The notes beneath the pieces were generated by a model. That model made no database searches. It was not told the DNA's origin and saw only the letters and a program-made list of their open reading frames with translations. From Paenibacillus_AA sp045062745 (GTDB lineage Bacteria; Bacillota; Bacilli; Paenibacillales; NBRC-103111), in assembly GCF_045062745.1 (NCBI RefSeq), contig NZ_JBJGED010000017.1, positions 62,001 through 126,000 of the forward strand: DNA of 64,000 nt, in the 5' to 3' direction. This document shows, piece by piece, positions 8,219 through 17,300 of this stretch. The first letter of the stretch is position 1; each line of letters opens with the position of its first letter. Made by a program: the position numbers and the translations under genes.

Positions 8219-8240
8219 GCTAGCTGCCCCTTTCGCAACA

Positions 8241-8267
8241 ATCGGCCCGCAAGGAGCGCGGGCCGAT
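8241..8267 (-). terminator. Intercistronic hairpin between binding-protein and GH5 genes
   Basis: ATCGGCCCGC and GCGGGCCGAT form a 10-base-pair stem with a seven-base loop in the 55-base gap. In the direction of transcription it is not followed by T residues, so it is more likely a partial terminator or 3'-end stabiliser that lets the binding protein be made in excess. Confidence 0.55.
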
Positions 8268-8273
8268 TCCATT

Positions 8274-9977
8274 TTATTTTTTCATTTTCTGATACCAATC
8301 GTTCACTTCTTTGCCGATGTCGTCCCCGCCCAGGCTCTTCCACTCTTTGACGAAGTTGTCGAAGTCCTCGACCGGCTTTTTGCCGTACACGATGTTGATG
8401 AACGTATCGCCTTCCAGCTTCACCAGGATGCCGCCCTTGGACTGCATCGTCGGCGTGTTCGCTCCGGTGTACGCTTGTGGAATATACATCCCCGCCTTCC
8501 AGCCGTCATCGACGATCTCCGCCGCTTTGAGCCCGTCCTTGTTGCCGGCCGCGGCCTTGATCTCGCTTGGCGTGACCGGCTTCGCCCCCCGGCTGATATT
8601 GGCCCGCATCACCGTTCCGACGAACGGGTCCTTCGGCTCGATGAGGAAATACTTCAGCGGCGATACCTTCCCGCCCGGAATATCCTTGTCTTCCGTGGAG
8701 ATCGTTCCATCCGCCTTCACCGTATAATCGTAATCCTTCGCGATCCCGTTCTCGAACTCGCTTCCTGCTTCCGGATTGACCATGCCGAAGATCCGGTTCA
8801 GGTACAGGAACAAGGCGTCGACATGTTTGAAATCTTTCTTGACCAGCATGCCGCCCCTCAGGTAGGTGGTGTCCTTGGCCGTAATTTTGCCGTTCAGCGT
8901 AGGAAGCGGATAAGGCTTCATGATCGACCCGGGGATATTTTTCTGCATATCCGTCTGCGGCCAGCCGGACATCCAGGAAGGCGCCACCACGACACCTACG
9001 CGCCCTTGCGCGATCAATTCGCCCAGCTTATTCTCGTCGTGCAGGCCGGCTTCCGGCGAGAGGTAGCCTTTCTTGTACCAGTCTCTCAGCTTGGCCAAGC
9101 CGTCCTTCATCGCCGGGAGCGTCGAGCCGTGTATCAGCTTGCCGTCCCGCTCCAGCCACTGGTAAGGGATCGTGCCGTAAGCCCCGAACACCCAGGAGGT
9201 TTCGCCCAGCCAGCTGGTAAAAGGATTCGGAGAAGATCCGCCGGAGCCAAGACTCGCCCCTAGCGGGATGACGTTGTCGGAGCCTCCCGGCTTCTTGTCC
9301 TTGATCGCTTGCAGGAGCGCTTCCAGCTCTTCGAACGTCTTGGGCGCCTTCATGCCCAATTTGTCCAGCCAGTCCTGCCGAATCCACATGACGGCGTTGT
9401 CGTTCCCGGCATTGGCGAAGTTCGGTATGGCCATCTTCTTCCCGCCGTAGGTGACCTGGCTCCAGTTGAGCGGGTTCGAGTTGTAAACCTTCTTCATTTT
9501 GTCGGAGGCGTACTTCTCGAAATCCGGGCCGATATCCCGATACTTGCCCGATTGGATCAACTCGTCCAGCAGGGTCATATCCTGCGTCGTAATGACGTCC
9601 GGCAACGATTCGTTCGCGGTCAGCATCAGTCTCAGCTTCGTATTGAACTGTTCGCCGGGCACCTGCCACAGCATCTTCAGATCGATCCCCAACTGATCGT
9701 GCGCCCATTTGGTATGGATGTTATTCTCGAAGTTCTCCCCGTTCTTGAATTTCATCGTGGAGTCGGTCGCTTTGACCGTCGTGATCGTCACGGGCGTATC
9801 GAATTTGTAAGTCCCCTTCCGAATCGCATCGACGGCGGCATTGTTATTCGTGTCTGTAGCCGCCGGCGTTGCGCCCGTTCCCTTGTTATCCGAATCTTTG
9901 GAGCAAGCCGTGATGACGGTCGAGAACGCCATGATCGCCGCGAGCGCCAGCATCGAAGTTTTTTTCCCCATTTTCAA
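8274..9977 (-). CDS. Extracellular sugar-binding lipoprotein (YtcQ/LipO-type)
   Basis: 567 residues. The signal peptide ends in a lipobox (VITAC), so the mature protein is a diacylglycerol-anchored lipoprotein on the outer membrane face. The rest has the family-1 solute-binding layout of LipO/YtcQ proteins: WIRQDWLDKLGMKAPKTFEELEALLQAIKDKKP near residue 190, and a C-terminal WYQKMKK. These proteins bind oligosaccharides. The start is a TTG at 9977, eight bases after GGGGAGG. The two-component genes lie upstream in the same direction, and its permeases are encoded divergently at 13543-15405. A cre-like site lies about 50 bases upstream. Confidence 0.92.
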   Translation of the reverse strand: MKMGKKTSMLALAAIMAFSTVITACSKDSDNKGTGATPAATDTNNNAAVDAIRKGTYKFDTPVTITTVKATDSTMKFKNGENFENNIHTKWAHDQLGIDLKMLWQVPGEQFNTKLRLMLTANESLPDVITTQDMTLLDELIQSGKYRDIGPDFEKYASDKMKKVYNSNPLNWSQVTYGGKKMAIPNFANAGNDNAVMWIRQDWLDKLGMKAPKTFEELEALLQAIKDKKPGGSDNVIPLGASLGSGGSSPNPFTSWLGETSWVFGAYGTIPYQWLERDGKLIHGSTLPAMKDGLAKLRDWYKKGYLSPEAGLHDENKLGELIAQGRVGVVVAPSWMSGWPQTDMQKNIPGSIMKPYPLPTLNGKITAKDTTYLRGGMLVKKDFKHVDALFLYLNRIFGMVNPEAGSEFENGIAKDYDYTVKADGTISTEDKDIPGGKVSPLKYFLIEPKDPFVGTVMRANISRGAKPVTPSEIKAAAGNKDGLKAAEIVDDGWKAGMYIPQAYTGANTPTMQSKGGILVKLEGDTFINIVYGKKPVEDFDNFVKEWKSLGGDDIGKEVNDWYQKMKK

Positions 9978-10024
9978 CCCAAGTTCCTCCCCTAAGGTCT
10001 TTTGTCAGCTGCACATTCATCTTA

Positions 10025-10038
10025 TTACAGCGCTTACA
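10025..10038. promoter_or_regulatory. cre-like CcpA operator
   Basis: TTACAGCGCTTACA is nearly symmetric and matches the catabolite-responsive element consensus with one mismatch on either strand. It lies about 50 bases upstream of the binding-protein start, where CcpA would repress when preferred sugars are present. Confidence 0.6.
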
Positions 10039-10079
10039 CCCGGGTAAGAGATAATGTTTTAAGATGATATACGAAATAT

Positions 10080-11693
10080 TTAAGATTCCGCGAGGTGCCG
10101 ATCCCGGTACTCTTGAGGGGTTGCGCCGTAATATTGCTTGAACAATTTGCTGAAATAAGGGGGATTCTGGAACCCTAGCTGACCGGACAGCTCATAGATT
10201 TTGATGTCCGTCGTACGGAGCAGCACGCCCGCTTTTTCCATCCGGAATCGCATGATGAAGTCGCTGATATTCTCTTTCATCTCCTGTTTATACAGGGCGG
10301 ACAAGTACACGGGATGAAGACCCACGTGATCGGCAATCGTCTGCAGCGACACGTCGTCGGAGATTCGGGCCTCGATGAATCTATGAATTTTGGAGAAGAG
10401 CTGGGACTTGCCGTCCTTGAATTCACGCGCGCTGCCGGCTTCCATATGGTCGAGCACCTTGTTCGCCCACTCCAGCACCCGACCCGGCGTGCTGAAGGCC
10501 CTCGGATCCGCCGCCATGTCGGCCTCGCCTCCGGACAGCTCCAGCAGCGTCTTGCCTTGCAAGTGGGCGAGATAGAGGAACACATTCATGAGCGTGTAGA
10601 CGACTTCCATCAGGTGTTCTTCGGTATCCAATTTTTTGGCATTCATTTCTTCCATCACGTCGTCCAGCTTGGCTCGCGCATCCGTCCAGCGCCCGGCCTC
10701 GAGCAGTTGCCCGAAGCCCGGCGGGCTGTATAAAGCGTACAGGGATCTCGACTGGGGGCGGGATTCGCCCGTCCGTACCATGATCCCCCGGTCGCTCCGG
10801 GGGACCTTCCGGAATTCGTTCAACCCCTTGCGGTATAAGTCGACCAGGCCCTCCGGGAAAGCACCTGGCCCGCTGATCAGCACGGAGATTCGCCCTTTCA
10901 AGAGTGCGGACACTTTCAGCTGCAGATTTTGGGCGGCTTTGTCCAAAACGTTTATCATGCGGGCCGCCTCGCCCTTCCCCCTCGGCTGCAGCGCAAAACA
11001 CAAGTACCCGAACGAATCTTTGCATGCCCACACTTCATAATCCGCTTGCAAGATTTCACTCGCGATATTGTGTACGGCAAATTCATAGAGCAGCGAACCC
11101 TCCGCGCTATCCCTGAACCCGCCGTCCAACCGGACGAGCATCACCGAACAGCCGGCACCCGTCACGAACGGAATCTCGTATTCTTGCATTTTCCCTGCCA
11201 GGCCGGAAGCGGGAATACTCACCCCGGACAGCAGGTCGTTCAATAGATTAGCCCGCAGTAACGGCAGATGGACGTGCAGGGTTTGCTTGGCCCGTTCGAA
11301 GGAACCGACCTGTTCCCATTCCTGCAGGAGCAGCGTGCGTACGCGGGAGACTTCCTCCATCAGCGCTTCGTCCTTGATCGGCTTGAGCAAATAGTTGACC
11401 GTCCCGTGCATAATCGCTTGCCGCGCATACTCGAACTCGCCATAGCCCGACAGCAGGATGGAGCGGGTGCGGGGGTAATGGTCTTGGATATGCTTGCATA
11501 ACTGCAGCCCGTCCATCCCCGGCATCCGGATATCCGTGACGACGATATCGATTGGCGTTTTCTTCAGAATCTCGACCGCTTCCAGCCCCGATGCCGCCTG
11601 GAATACGTATTCCATGCCGATCTTGGCCCAGTCGTTGGCGACCAAGCTCGCTAACAGTACCGGCTCGTCATCCACTAGCAATAGTTGAGTCAT
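10080..11693 (-). CDS. YesN-type response regulator with AraC DNA-binding domain
   Basis: 537 residues. The receiver domain is at residues 1-120, with the acidic pair Asp8-Asp9, phosphoacceptor Asp54 (VVTDIRMPGMDG) and Lys near 104 (LLKPIKDE). A long middle region follows, then a C-terminal AraC helix-turn-helix pair (QTIADHVGLHPVYLSALYKQE and QLGFQNPPYFSKLFKQYYGATPQEYRD). The start ATG at 11693 overlaps the kinase stop codon (ATGA), so the two are translationally coupled. It should activate the flanking binding-protein and permease promoters in response to the extracellular sugar signal sensed by the kinase. Confidence 0.92.
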   Translation of the reverse strand: MTQLLLVDDEPVLLASLVANDWAKIGMEYVFQAASGLEAVEILKKTPIDIVVTDIRMPGMDGLQLCKHIQDHYPRTRSILLSGYGEFEYARQAIMHGTVNYLLKPIKDEALMEEVSRVRTLLLQEWEQVGSFERAKQTLHVHLPLLRANLLNDLLSGVSIPASGLAGKMQEYEIPFVTGAGCSVMLVRLDGGFRDSAEGSLLYEFAVHNIASEILQADYEVWACKDSFGYLCFALQPRGKGEAARMINVLDKAAQNLQLKVSALLKGRISVLISGPGAFPEGLVDLYRKGLNEFRKVPRSDRGIMVRTGESRPQSRSLYALYSPPGFGQLLEAGRWTDARAKLDDVMEEMNAKKLDTEEHLMEVVYTLMNVFLYLAHLQGKTLLELSGGEADMAADPRAFSTPGRVLEWANKVLDHMEAGSAREFKDGKSQLFSKIHRFIEARISDDVSLQTIADHVGLHPVYLSALYKQEMKENISDFIMRFRMEKAGVLLRTTDIKIYELSGQLGFQNPPYFSKLFKQYYGATPQEYRDRHLAES

Positions 11694-13435
11694 GTCGGTT
11701 GCTCCCCCCCTGTCTCTCTTTTCCAACGAAGCGATACGCATAGCCCGGACAGCTCTGCCGAAGGCTCGATATAGACGCCCGCTCCTTCCCCGAACCGGTG
11801 CTTCAACCGTTGATGGACGTTCCACAGTCCGCAGCCCATCCGCTCATCCATCGGCTGTTCCAGACGGAGCCGATACTGCTCGATGTCGGGCTCCGTCATT
11901 CCCCGGCCGCTGTCTTCAATGCGCAGAATATTCCAGTCGGACTCCCAGCGTCCTGTGATTCGTATAAAGCCGCGTCCGGGCACGGGCTCAATGCCATGAA
12001 CGATCGCATTCTCCACTACAGGCTGTAGGATCAGTCTCATGACCGGTTCATCCAGCATCTGCTTCGGGATCTCCAGGAGATAGTCCAGCCGCTCCAGCCG
12101 CAAGGAATAGATTTGCAGATAGTGTTCGACCAGATCGACCTCCTCTTTTAGCAAGGGCATTTGATTCTCCACCCGGGTCGTATACCGGTAATAGCCGCCC
12201 AGATGGTAGGCCATCTCCTTGATCGTCTCCGTATGGCCCAGCTTGGCGCAGCCGGCGATGAAGGACAGGCAGTTGTACAGAAAATGGGGATTGATCTGAG
12301 ATTGCAGCTGCTTGAGCGTGACCAGCCGGGAGCGGTTCTGCTCCTCGTAGACGTTCTGGATCAAATGCTGAATCTCGCTGCCCATATCGTTGAACCGCTG
12401 CATCATGTAGTCGAATTCGTTGTGGAACCGCCGGTTGATCCGGAACGAGTAGTCTCCCATCTCGAGATGCTTGAGCCCCTTGATGATATACGAAATCGGC
12501 TTTTGCACATGCAGGTAGAGCAGCCAGGAAGCCGCGAATGCCAGAATGATCAAGCCGAGCATACTCAGATAGAATAGATTCCGGCTCTGGATGATCGGCG
12601 CGTGAAACACGTTCGTCGGGACGTAATCGATCAACCAGGCGTCGAGTCCCGGGACATACACATAGCTCAGATATGTATTCTGCCCCTCCATGCTCCGGTG
12701 CCCCACGTCTCCGCTTAGCCCTTCCCTGAGAAGAGAAGCCCCCAATTGCTTCAATTCGGCGTCGCCGGACTCAGAGACCGAAAACGCCTCGCCCGAGCCG
12801 GTGAGCCAGAAAATTTGACCCGGACTTTCCCGCTTGTAATTTTGCAGCATTTTCCTAATATTCTCCACGCCGAACCGGACTTCGTAGACCGCATTGACCG
12901 CCAAGGAGTTGTCTCTCGGAATGTACGGATCCCAGATCAACAGCTGGTAGGCCGGAGGGTCGTTGGCCGTTCCCGGCTGGTAGCGCCACTTCCCGTTGTA
13001 GTCCCGGTTCAGGACGCTTCGGTCGAAGCTATCGCTCGGGTTCGTCGATATTCTACGCTCTATATCGGGCAGGAACACGGACAACACATTGGTCCAAGTG
13101 CTGGAGAAGCTTTGCAGGTAGAGCTTCTCTTTCACTTGCGTCTGGTTGGCGATCATCCGGTAATAGTCTTTGGTGAACACGCTGAGTTGCAGGTCCAAGA
13201 TGGACGAGTCGCGCGCCAGCACGCTGGAGGACAAGGACAACCGCTCCGCACTGGATTCGATCTGGCTCTTCAGGAACAGCAGCTGGCTCTCGTTGTAAGC
13301 CGTCATCTGCTGGTCGATCACCTGAAGGCTCGTTCGGCTGAAGTAAGTATAGAGAATCACAATAGGAATCAACAACAGGAGGATGACCCCGTTGATTTTC
13401 TGGAAAATCGGCCTGTTACGCTTCACTCGCGCCAT
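11690..13435 (-). CDS. YesM-type sensor histidine kinase
   Basis: About 581 residues. A first transmembrane helix near residues 14-35 is followed by a roughly 250-residue extracellular dCache-like sensor, a second helix (LSMLGLIILAFAASWLLYLHV), a HAMP linker and the His_kinase module. The latter has phosphoacceptor His in INPHFLYNCL, an N-box in QPVVENAIVHGI and a G-box in DSGRGM. This is the class that pairs with YesN-type regulators. ATG at 13435 directly abuts its GGGGG ribosome-binding site; the GTG at 13426 is nine bases away and may be the real start. Divergent from the permease genes. Confidence 0.9.
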   Translation of the reverse strand: MARVKRNRPIFQKINGVILLLLIPIVILYTYFSRTSLQVIDQQMTAYNESQLLFLKSQIESSAERLSLSSSVLARDSSILDLQLSVFTKDYYRMIANQTQVKEKLYLQSFSSTWTNVLSVFLPDIERRISTNPSDSFDRSVLNRDYNGKWRYQPGTANDPPAYQLLIWDPYIPRDNSLAVNAVYEVRFGVENIRKMLQNYKRESPGQIFWLTGSGEAFSVSESGDAELKQLGASLLREGLSGDVGHRSMEGQNTYLSYVYVPGLDAWLIDYVPTNVFHAPIIQSRNLFYLSMLGLIILAFAASWLLYLHVQKPISYIIKGLKHLEMGDYSFRINRRFHNEFDYMMQRFNDMGSEIQHLIQNVYEEQNRSRLVTLKQLQSQINPHFLYNCLSFIAGCAKLGHTETIKEMAYHLGGYYRYTTRVENQMPLLKEEVDLVEHYLQIYSLRLERLDYLLEIPKQMLDEPVMRLILQPVVENAIVHGIEPVPGRGFIRITGRWESDWNILRIEDSGRGMTEPDIEQYRLRLEQPMDERMGCGLWNVHQRLKHRFGEGAGVYIEPSAELSGLCVSLRWKRETGGEQPT

Positions 13436-13542
13436 CCCCCTTAAGATATTGACAGCCACCTTGAATATGTATTCTATACAATCGCAACGCTTCCCCCCTA
13501 GAATCGAGGTATACACTAGACGCGATATCAGGAGGAATCTGC

Positions 13543-14490
13543 ATGAAGAACACCGCCATTATACCATCTTCCGCCATATCTGGAAGAGTTAAATTAAAAA
13601 AGAGCCGTCCGTTCCGTAAAACGTGGAGGCTCCATCTCATGCTGCTGCCTGCGGTGTTGGTCGCGCTCGTTTTCAAATACGCTCCGATGCCGGGGATCAT
13701 CATGGCGTTCCAGAACTTTAAGCCGTGGCTGGGCATTGCCGACTCTCCCTGGGTCGGGTTGGACAATTTCCAGCTCATCTTCACCATGCACGGCTCGGTG
13801 CAAGTGATCTGGAATACCTTGCTCATCTCGGTGATGAAAATCATCTTCGGCTTGATCGTGCCGGTCACCTTCGCTTTGCTGCTTAATGAAATTCGCCAAA
13901 TGTCGCTCAAGCGGTCGATCCAAACGATGGTGTATTTGCCCCATTTCATGTCGTGGGTCATCTTGGCCGGTATCCTGCTCGATGTCTTGTCGCTGGAAGG
14001 GATCGTGAACCGGTTTCTCGGCCTGCTTCACTTGCAGCCCGTCATGTTCCTGGGGGATGGCACTTGGTTCCGGATTACCGTTATCGTCAGCGATCTCTGG
14101 AAGGAGTTCGGCTTCTCCGCTATCGTGTTCCTCGCCGCCCTGTCCGGCATCAATCCGGATCTCTACGAAGCGGCCGAGATCGACGGAGCGGGTCGCCTGC
14201 AGCAGACGATCCATATTACGCTGCCTTCGCTGCTGCCGATCATGGCCGTCGTGTTCACCCTTTCCCTGGGGAGCATGCTGAGCGCCAACTTCGATCAGAT
14301 CTACAACCTGATCAATCCGCTCGTCCTGCAGCAGGGCGATATTATCGATACTTATGTGTTCCGTAATTTCCAAGGCGGGCAATACAGCCTGGCCGCTGCC
14401 GTAGGGTTGTTCAAATCGGTCGTCGGCTTCCTCCTCATCAGCGGGGGTTACTATTGCGCCTACAAGTGGACGAATTATCGCGTGTTTTAA
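13543..14490 (+). CDS. Sugar ABC transporter permease (LplB-type)
   Basis: 315 residues with six transmembrane segments and the EAA-loop motif YEAAEIDGAGRLQQTIHITLP near residues 205-226 that contacts the ATPase. The N-terminus (LMLLPAVLVALVFKYAPMPGIIMAFQNF) is typical of LplB/YteP permeases for oligosaccharides. A strong AGGAGG precedes the ATG. It is divergent from the kinase gene; a TTGACA hexamer at 13449-13454 may serve its promoter. Forms the channel with the next gene and the 8274-9977 binding protein. No ATPase gene is nearby. Confidence 0.92.
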   Translation: MKNTAIIPSSAISGRVKLKKSRPFRKTWRLHLMLLPAVLVALVFKYAPMPGIIMAFQNFKPWLGIADSPWVGLDNFQLIFTMHGSVQVIWNTLLISVMKIIFGLIVPVTFALLLNEIRQMSLKRSIQTMVYLPHFMSWVILAGILLDVLSLEGIVNRFLGLLHLQPVMFLGDGTWFRITVIVSDLWKEFGFSAIVFLAALSGINPDLYEAAEIDGAGRLQQTIHITLPSLLPIMAVVFTLSLGSMLSANFDQIYNLINPLVLQQGDIIDTYVFRNFQGGQYSLAAAVGLFKSVVGFLLISGGYYCAYKWTNYRVF

Positions 14491-14526
14491 ACCCTTGGAA
14501 CAAACACAACAAGCGGAGGTACTGGC

Positions 14527-15405
14527 ATGTATTATAAAAACCCGTCGTATAAAACGTTTTATTATATCAATGTCTCCCTGCTCCTTCTCGTGTCGATCCT
14601 TTGTATCTTGCCGATGCTCCATATCCTGTCCGTCTCCCTGAGCGGCAAATCGGCCACCGAAGCGAACCTGGTGACGTTCCTCCCCATCGACTTCAATCTG
14701 GACAACTATGCGAAAACGTTCGAGAACAGCAACTTTATTAACGCGCTCCAAATCTCGGTCCTGCGAAGCGCCATCGGTACGGTGCTGGCTATGGCGGTCA
14801 CGGTTTTGGCTGCTTTTCCCTTGTCGAGGAGCGGCGCGGAATTTAAGGCCCGCACCTTTTACGTCTGGTTTTTCCTGATCGTGCTGATCTTCGACGCGGG
14901 GCTGATTCCGCACTACCTGCTGAATCAGAAACTCGGGCTCGTCGGCTCGTTCTGGGTGTATATTTTGCCGCATCTGCTCAGCATCTGGAACATCATTCTT
15001 ATGATGAATTTTTACCGGTCCCTCCCCAAAGAATTGGACGAGGCGGCCATTATGGACGGAGCGACTTCGTTCCGGATTCTGACATCCGTATACTTGCCGA
15101 TCTCCATGCCGGCGATCGCCACCCTCTCCCTGTTCACCTTGGTCGGCCATTGGAACAACTGGTTCGACGGCGTGCTGTACATGCGCTCTCCGGATCAATG
15201 GCCGATGGCCACGCTCCTGCAGACGATCGTCGTCGCGAAGGATCTGAGCAAGACCGGCATCGATTTCGAGGATCTGGAGATGTTGTCTAACCGCGGCGTC
15301 AAGGCGGCGCAAATCTTCATCGCCATGCTTCCGATTCTGGCCGTCTACCCGCTCCTGCAGCGCTTCTTCGTCAAGGGCATCGTGCTCGGCGCGGTGAAGG
15401 AGTAA
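14527..15405 (+). CDS. Sugar ABC transporter permease (YtcP-type)
   Basis: 292 residues, second permease of the transporter, with six transmembrane helices and the EAA-loop DEAAIMDGATSFRILTSVYLPISMP near residue 178. The ending LLQRFFVKGIVLGAVKE is the hallmark of YtcP/AraQ-type carbohydrate permeases. It follows the LplB-type gene by 36 bases with its own GGAGG site, so the two form an operon. A strong hairpin follows at 15412-15455. Confidence 0.92.
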   Translation: MYYKNPSYKTFYYINVSLLLLVSILCILPMLHILSVSLSGKSATEANLVTFLPIDFNLDNYAKTFENSNFINALQISVLRSAIGTVLAMAVTVLAAFPLSRSGAEFKARTFYVWFFLIVLIFDAGLIPHYLLNQKLGLVGSFWVYILPHLLSIWNIILMMNFYRSLPKELDEAAIMDGATSFRILTSVYLPISMPAIATLSLFTLVGHWNNWFDGVLYMRSPDQWPMATLLQTIVVAKDLSKTGIDFEDLEMLSNRGVKAAQIFIAMLPILAVYPLLQRFFVKGIVLGAVKE

Positions 15406-15411
15406 CTGTAA

Positions 15412-15455
15412 AAAGCACCGCCAGCGCAGCCGTTAGGTGCGTATGGCGGTGCTTT
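15412..15455 (+). terminator. Terminator after the permease operon
   Basis: AAAGCACCGCCA and TGGCGGTGCTTT form a perfect 12-base-pair stem six bases after the stop codon, followed by TGATTT. Confidence 0.8.
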
Positions 15456-15631
15456 GATTTACTGGCGGGCATGGTTTCCCTTCAAGCAGAGGATTCGAAT
15501 AAAGTTTCTTCGGAAGCTTTGTAGGAGGTGGGGCCATGGAAGTAAAAAAGATGCAATCCTCATCATTGAGTGAACACGGATTTGAGCTTGAGGGGCATGG
15601 TTTTAGTGTTTTTCTAGTCCCGCTTATGCTG

Positions 15632-15820
15632 CGACCGTACAAATAACAATATCGTGTAATGCTATTCGTCGAAATCCAACCCATTGCGGAAAAATAAAGC
15701 TTTGGGATCACGCTATAGCCCCATTGACCTGCCCCTTTTTGGCCCACACGTACGAATAACACGGCCGCAGAACGCTATTTTTCCGGATTTGGTCGTATCG
15801 GGACGAATAGCGTTGTTCCA
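15632..15820. repeat. Diverged intergenic repeat with an inverted-repeat core
   Basis: The 15456-15891 stretch carries no convincing gene. It contains two related blocks, starting at 15637 and 15749, that share CGTAC, AATAACA, then CG..AA and GCTATT in the same order. The second block ends in a stem-loop: AACGCTATT (15771-15779) against AATAGCGTT (15806-15814). A copy of the CGCTATTCGTC word recurs in inverted orientation at about 15802-15812. This looks like a small dispersed non-coding repeat of the REP/MITE type; an open frame of about 109 codons across it has no coding character. Confidence 0.45.
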
Positions 15821-15891
15821 TCACCTTATCCATATCACTCCGCCAAGTTTACACTGAACGGAGATAGGCGAACCGTGTTGCTTAAGGACAA

Positions 15892-16890
15892 TCACCTGCC
15901 ATACAACTTCAGATACGACGAATAAGCCCGAAGATGAATTTCTTTAGCCCGTTGCTGCGTCTTCTCTTTGATCTCCGGCATAGTCTCTGCCTCAACATAA
16001 TCGGCGAGGAGGTCGATTACGTCATCCAACAGCTTCGCCCGAAAATAAAGCTCAAGCCGATCCAGAATCTCAGGGCCCGCCAGCCCGACGACCCGCTCTC
16101 TCCAATAGGGCCAATTGCCCGATTGATACAACGGCCAGAGGAGCACGGAGAAATCCATCGCCGCATCGCCATTCACGGTTAAGCCATCCCAGTCAATGAT
16201 CCAGAAGGAAGAGGCATCCACCGCCAGAACATTATCCCAATGCATATCGTTGTGGACGACATCGGTTGCCGGGCTCTGGAATGAGGGGTGCTGCCTTACC
16301 AATTGCTTCAAGGCCTCTACCTCCGTACCAAACCACACTATGGAAGCTTCCGTCACGAAAGGAAGATGATGCTTGCCTGCTCGCACGATCTCCATATCGT
16401 CTTCGTATCGGCTGATGTATTCTTCGAAAAAAGCGTCGGCATAAGTGAGGGCAGACGTCTGATTTGCGAGCTCTTGCTGGATCTCCCTGTCCCTATGCAA
16501 TCCGTTCAGCGTATCCATCACTTGCTCCAGCACGGGCTGAGGACCGTCCATCTGGCTGACCGGCTTTCCCTGAACGAATTCAAACACCAGCCCGTAAGTA
16601 TACCCGGGTACAAGCTCTTGAGTCACCTCTCCGATCAGCCGCGGCGCATGATAATGGTCCGTCAATCGGTCACTGATCCGGGCCCATTGTCGCAGACGAG
16701 GTGCATTCCGGTCAGGAGCCAGCTTCAAGTGGCAGACCAGCTCACCGTCCGATAGACGGTAAGATTGGTTCACCAAGCCCCCCGGATTCCAGATATAATC
16801 GACTTCGATCTGCGATCGGCGAAATCCAAGTGCCTTTGAATTAGCGGCAGCCCACTCCCTCACCCGATCTTCCGCCAGTCGAATATTCAT
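15892..16890 (-). CDS. Aminoglycoside/choline-kinase-like phosphotransferase (APH family)
   Basis: 332 residues of the APH fold. The catalytic loop reads VVHNDMHWDNVL (catalytic Asp in HNDMHWDN) and the metal-binding Asp is in FWIIDWDGL. Unlike true aminoglycoside kinases it has no family-specific C-terminal acidic pocket that I can identify, so the substrate may be an aminoglycoside, a sugar, choline or another hydroxyl compound. A strong GGAGG precedes the ATG. The gene stands alone, downstream of the DUF5519/MarR pair. Confidence 0.8.
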   Translation of the reverse strand: MNIRLAEDRVREWAAANSKALGFRRSQIEVDYIWNPGGLVNQSYRLSDGELVCHLKLAPDRNAPRLRQWARISDRLTDHYHAPRLIGEVTQELVPGYTYGLVFEFVQGKPVSQMDGPQPVLEQVMDTLNGLHRDREIQQELANQTSALTYADAFFEEYISRYEDDMEIVRAGKHHLPFVTEASIVWFGTEVEALKQLVRQHPSFQSPATDVVHNDMHWDNVLAVDASSFWIIDWDGLTVNGDAAMDFSVLLWPLYQSGNWPYWRERVVGLAGPEILDRLELYFRAKLLDDVIDLLADYVEAETMPEIKEKTQQRAKEIHLRAYSSYLKLYGR

Positions 16891-16968
16891 GCTCCTACCT
16901 CCACGTTAGCAAGTATGACCTGGTAATACTATGACGTACCTTGTATTACCTCGCGTTGCATCCAAGCA

Positions 16969-17286
16969 TCAACCTTCTTTAGACATTCGTTCATAGTTGG
17001 ACCGCAGCAGTTCAATCGCATGGACAACCGCTTCTTCAGATCTGAGATAAACGGACACCCACCCCGAGTCCGGATAAATATGATGCGGTTCGGCTTTTCC
17101 GTCGGCGATAGCGGCATCCCGCCTAGATTTCGGCAATAGCAGGTCGACGAGGTAATCGCCGTGCAGGTGTCCGATTTCTTTCCCTCCGACTGCGAATTCA
17201 ATTCCGCCGAACCGATGGGGCTGGACCTGTACGCCCGGCCATGACAGCAGTTCGTCCGTAATGATTTCTTTTCGATTCGTCCGCAT
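16969..17286 (-). CDS. DUF5519 ('luciferase-domain') small protein
   Basis: 105 residues with the pattern WPGVQVQPHRFGGIEFAVGGKEIGHLHGDYLVDLLLP and HHIYPDSGWVSVYLRS, typical of the DUF5519 family. These are often annotated as luciferase-family because a similar domain regulates some luciferases, but they have no luciferase activity. Function unknown. AGGAGG lies eight bases before the ATG. It is 14 bases downstream of the MarR gene in the same direction, so it is likely in that operon and under MarR control. Confidence 0.75.
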   Translation of the reverse strand: MRTNRKEIITDELLSWPGVQVQPHRFGGIEFAVGGKEIGHLHGDYLVDLLLPKSRRDAAIADGKAEPHHIYPDSGWVSVYLRSEEAVVHAIELLRSNYERMSKEG

Positions 17287-17300
17287 TGCATCTTCCTCCT

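Noticed and set aside
13594..15312. A 572-codon minus-strand open frame opposite the permease genes
   Set aside because: It is antisense to two clear permease genes with transmembrane and EAA-loop signatures. Its Asp/Arg/Gln-rich composition is what the opposite strand of GC-rich membrane genes gives.
15433..15762. A 109-codon minus-strand ORF in the gap after the permease operon
   Set aside because: It overlaps a repeat and the terminator, has no ribosome-binding site and reads as low-quality composition (many Ser, Pro, Lys without pattern).
16969..17286. The name 'luciferase' for the DUF5519 gene
   Set aside because: Automatic annotations use it, but the domain is not a light-producing enzyme, so I did not assign that function.
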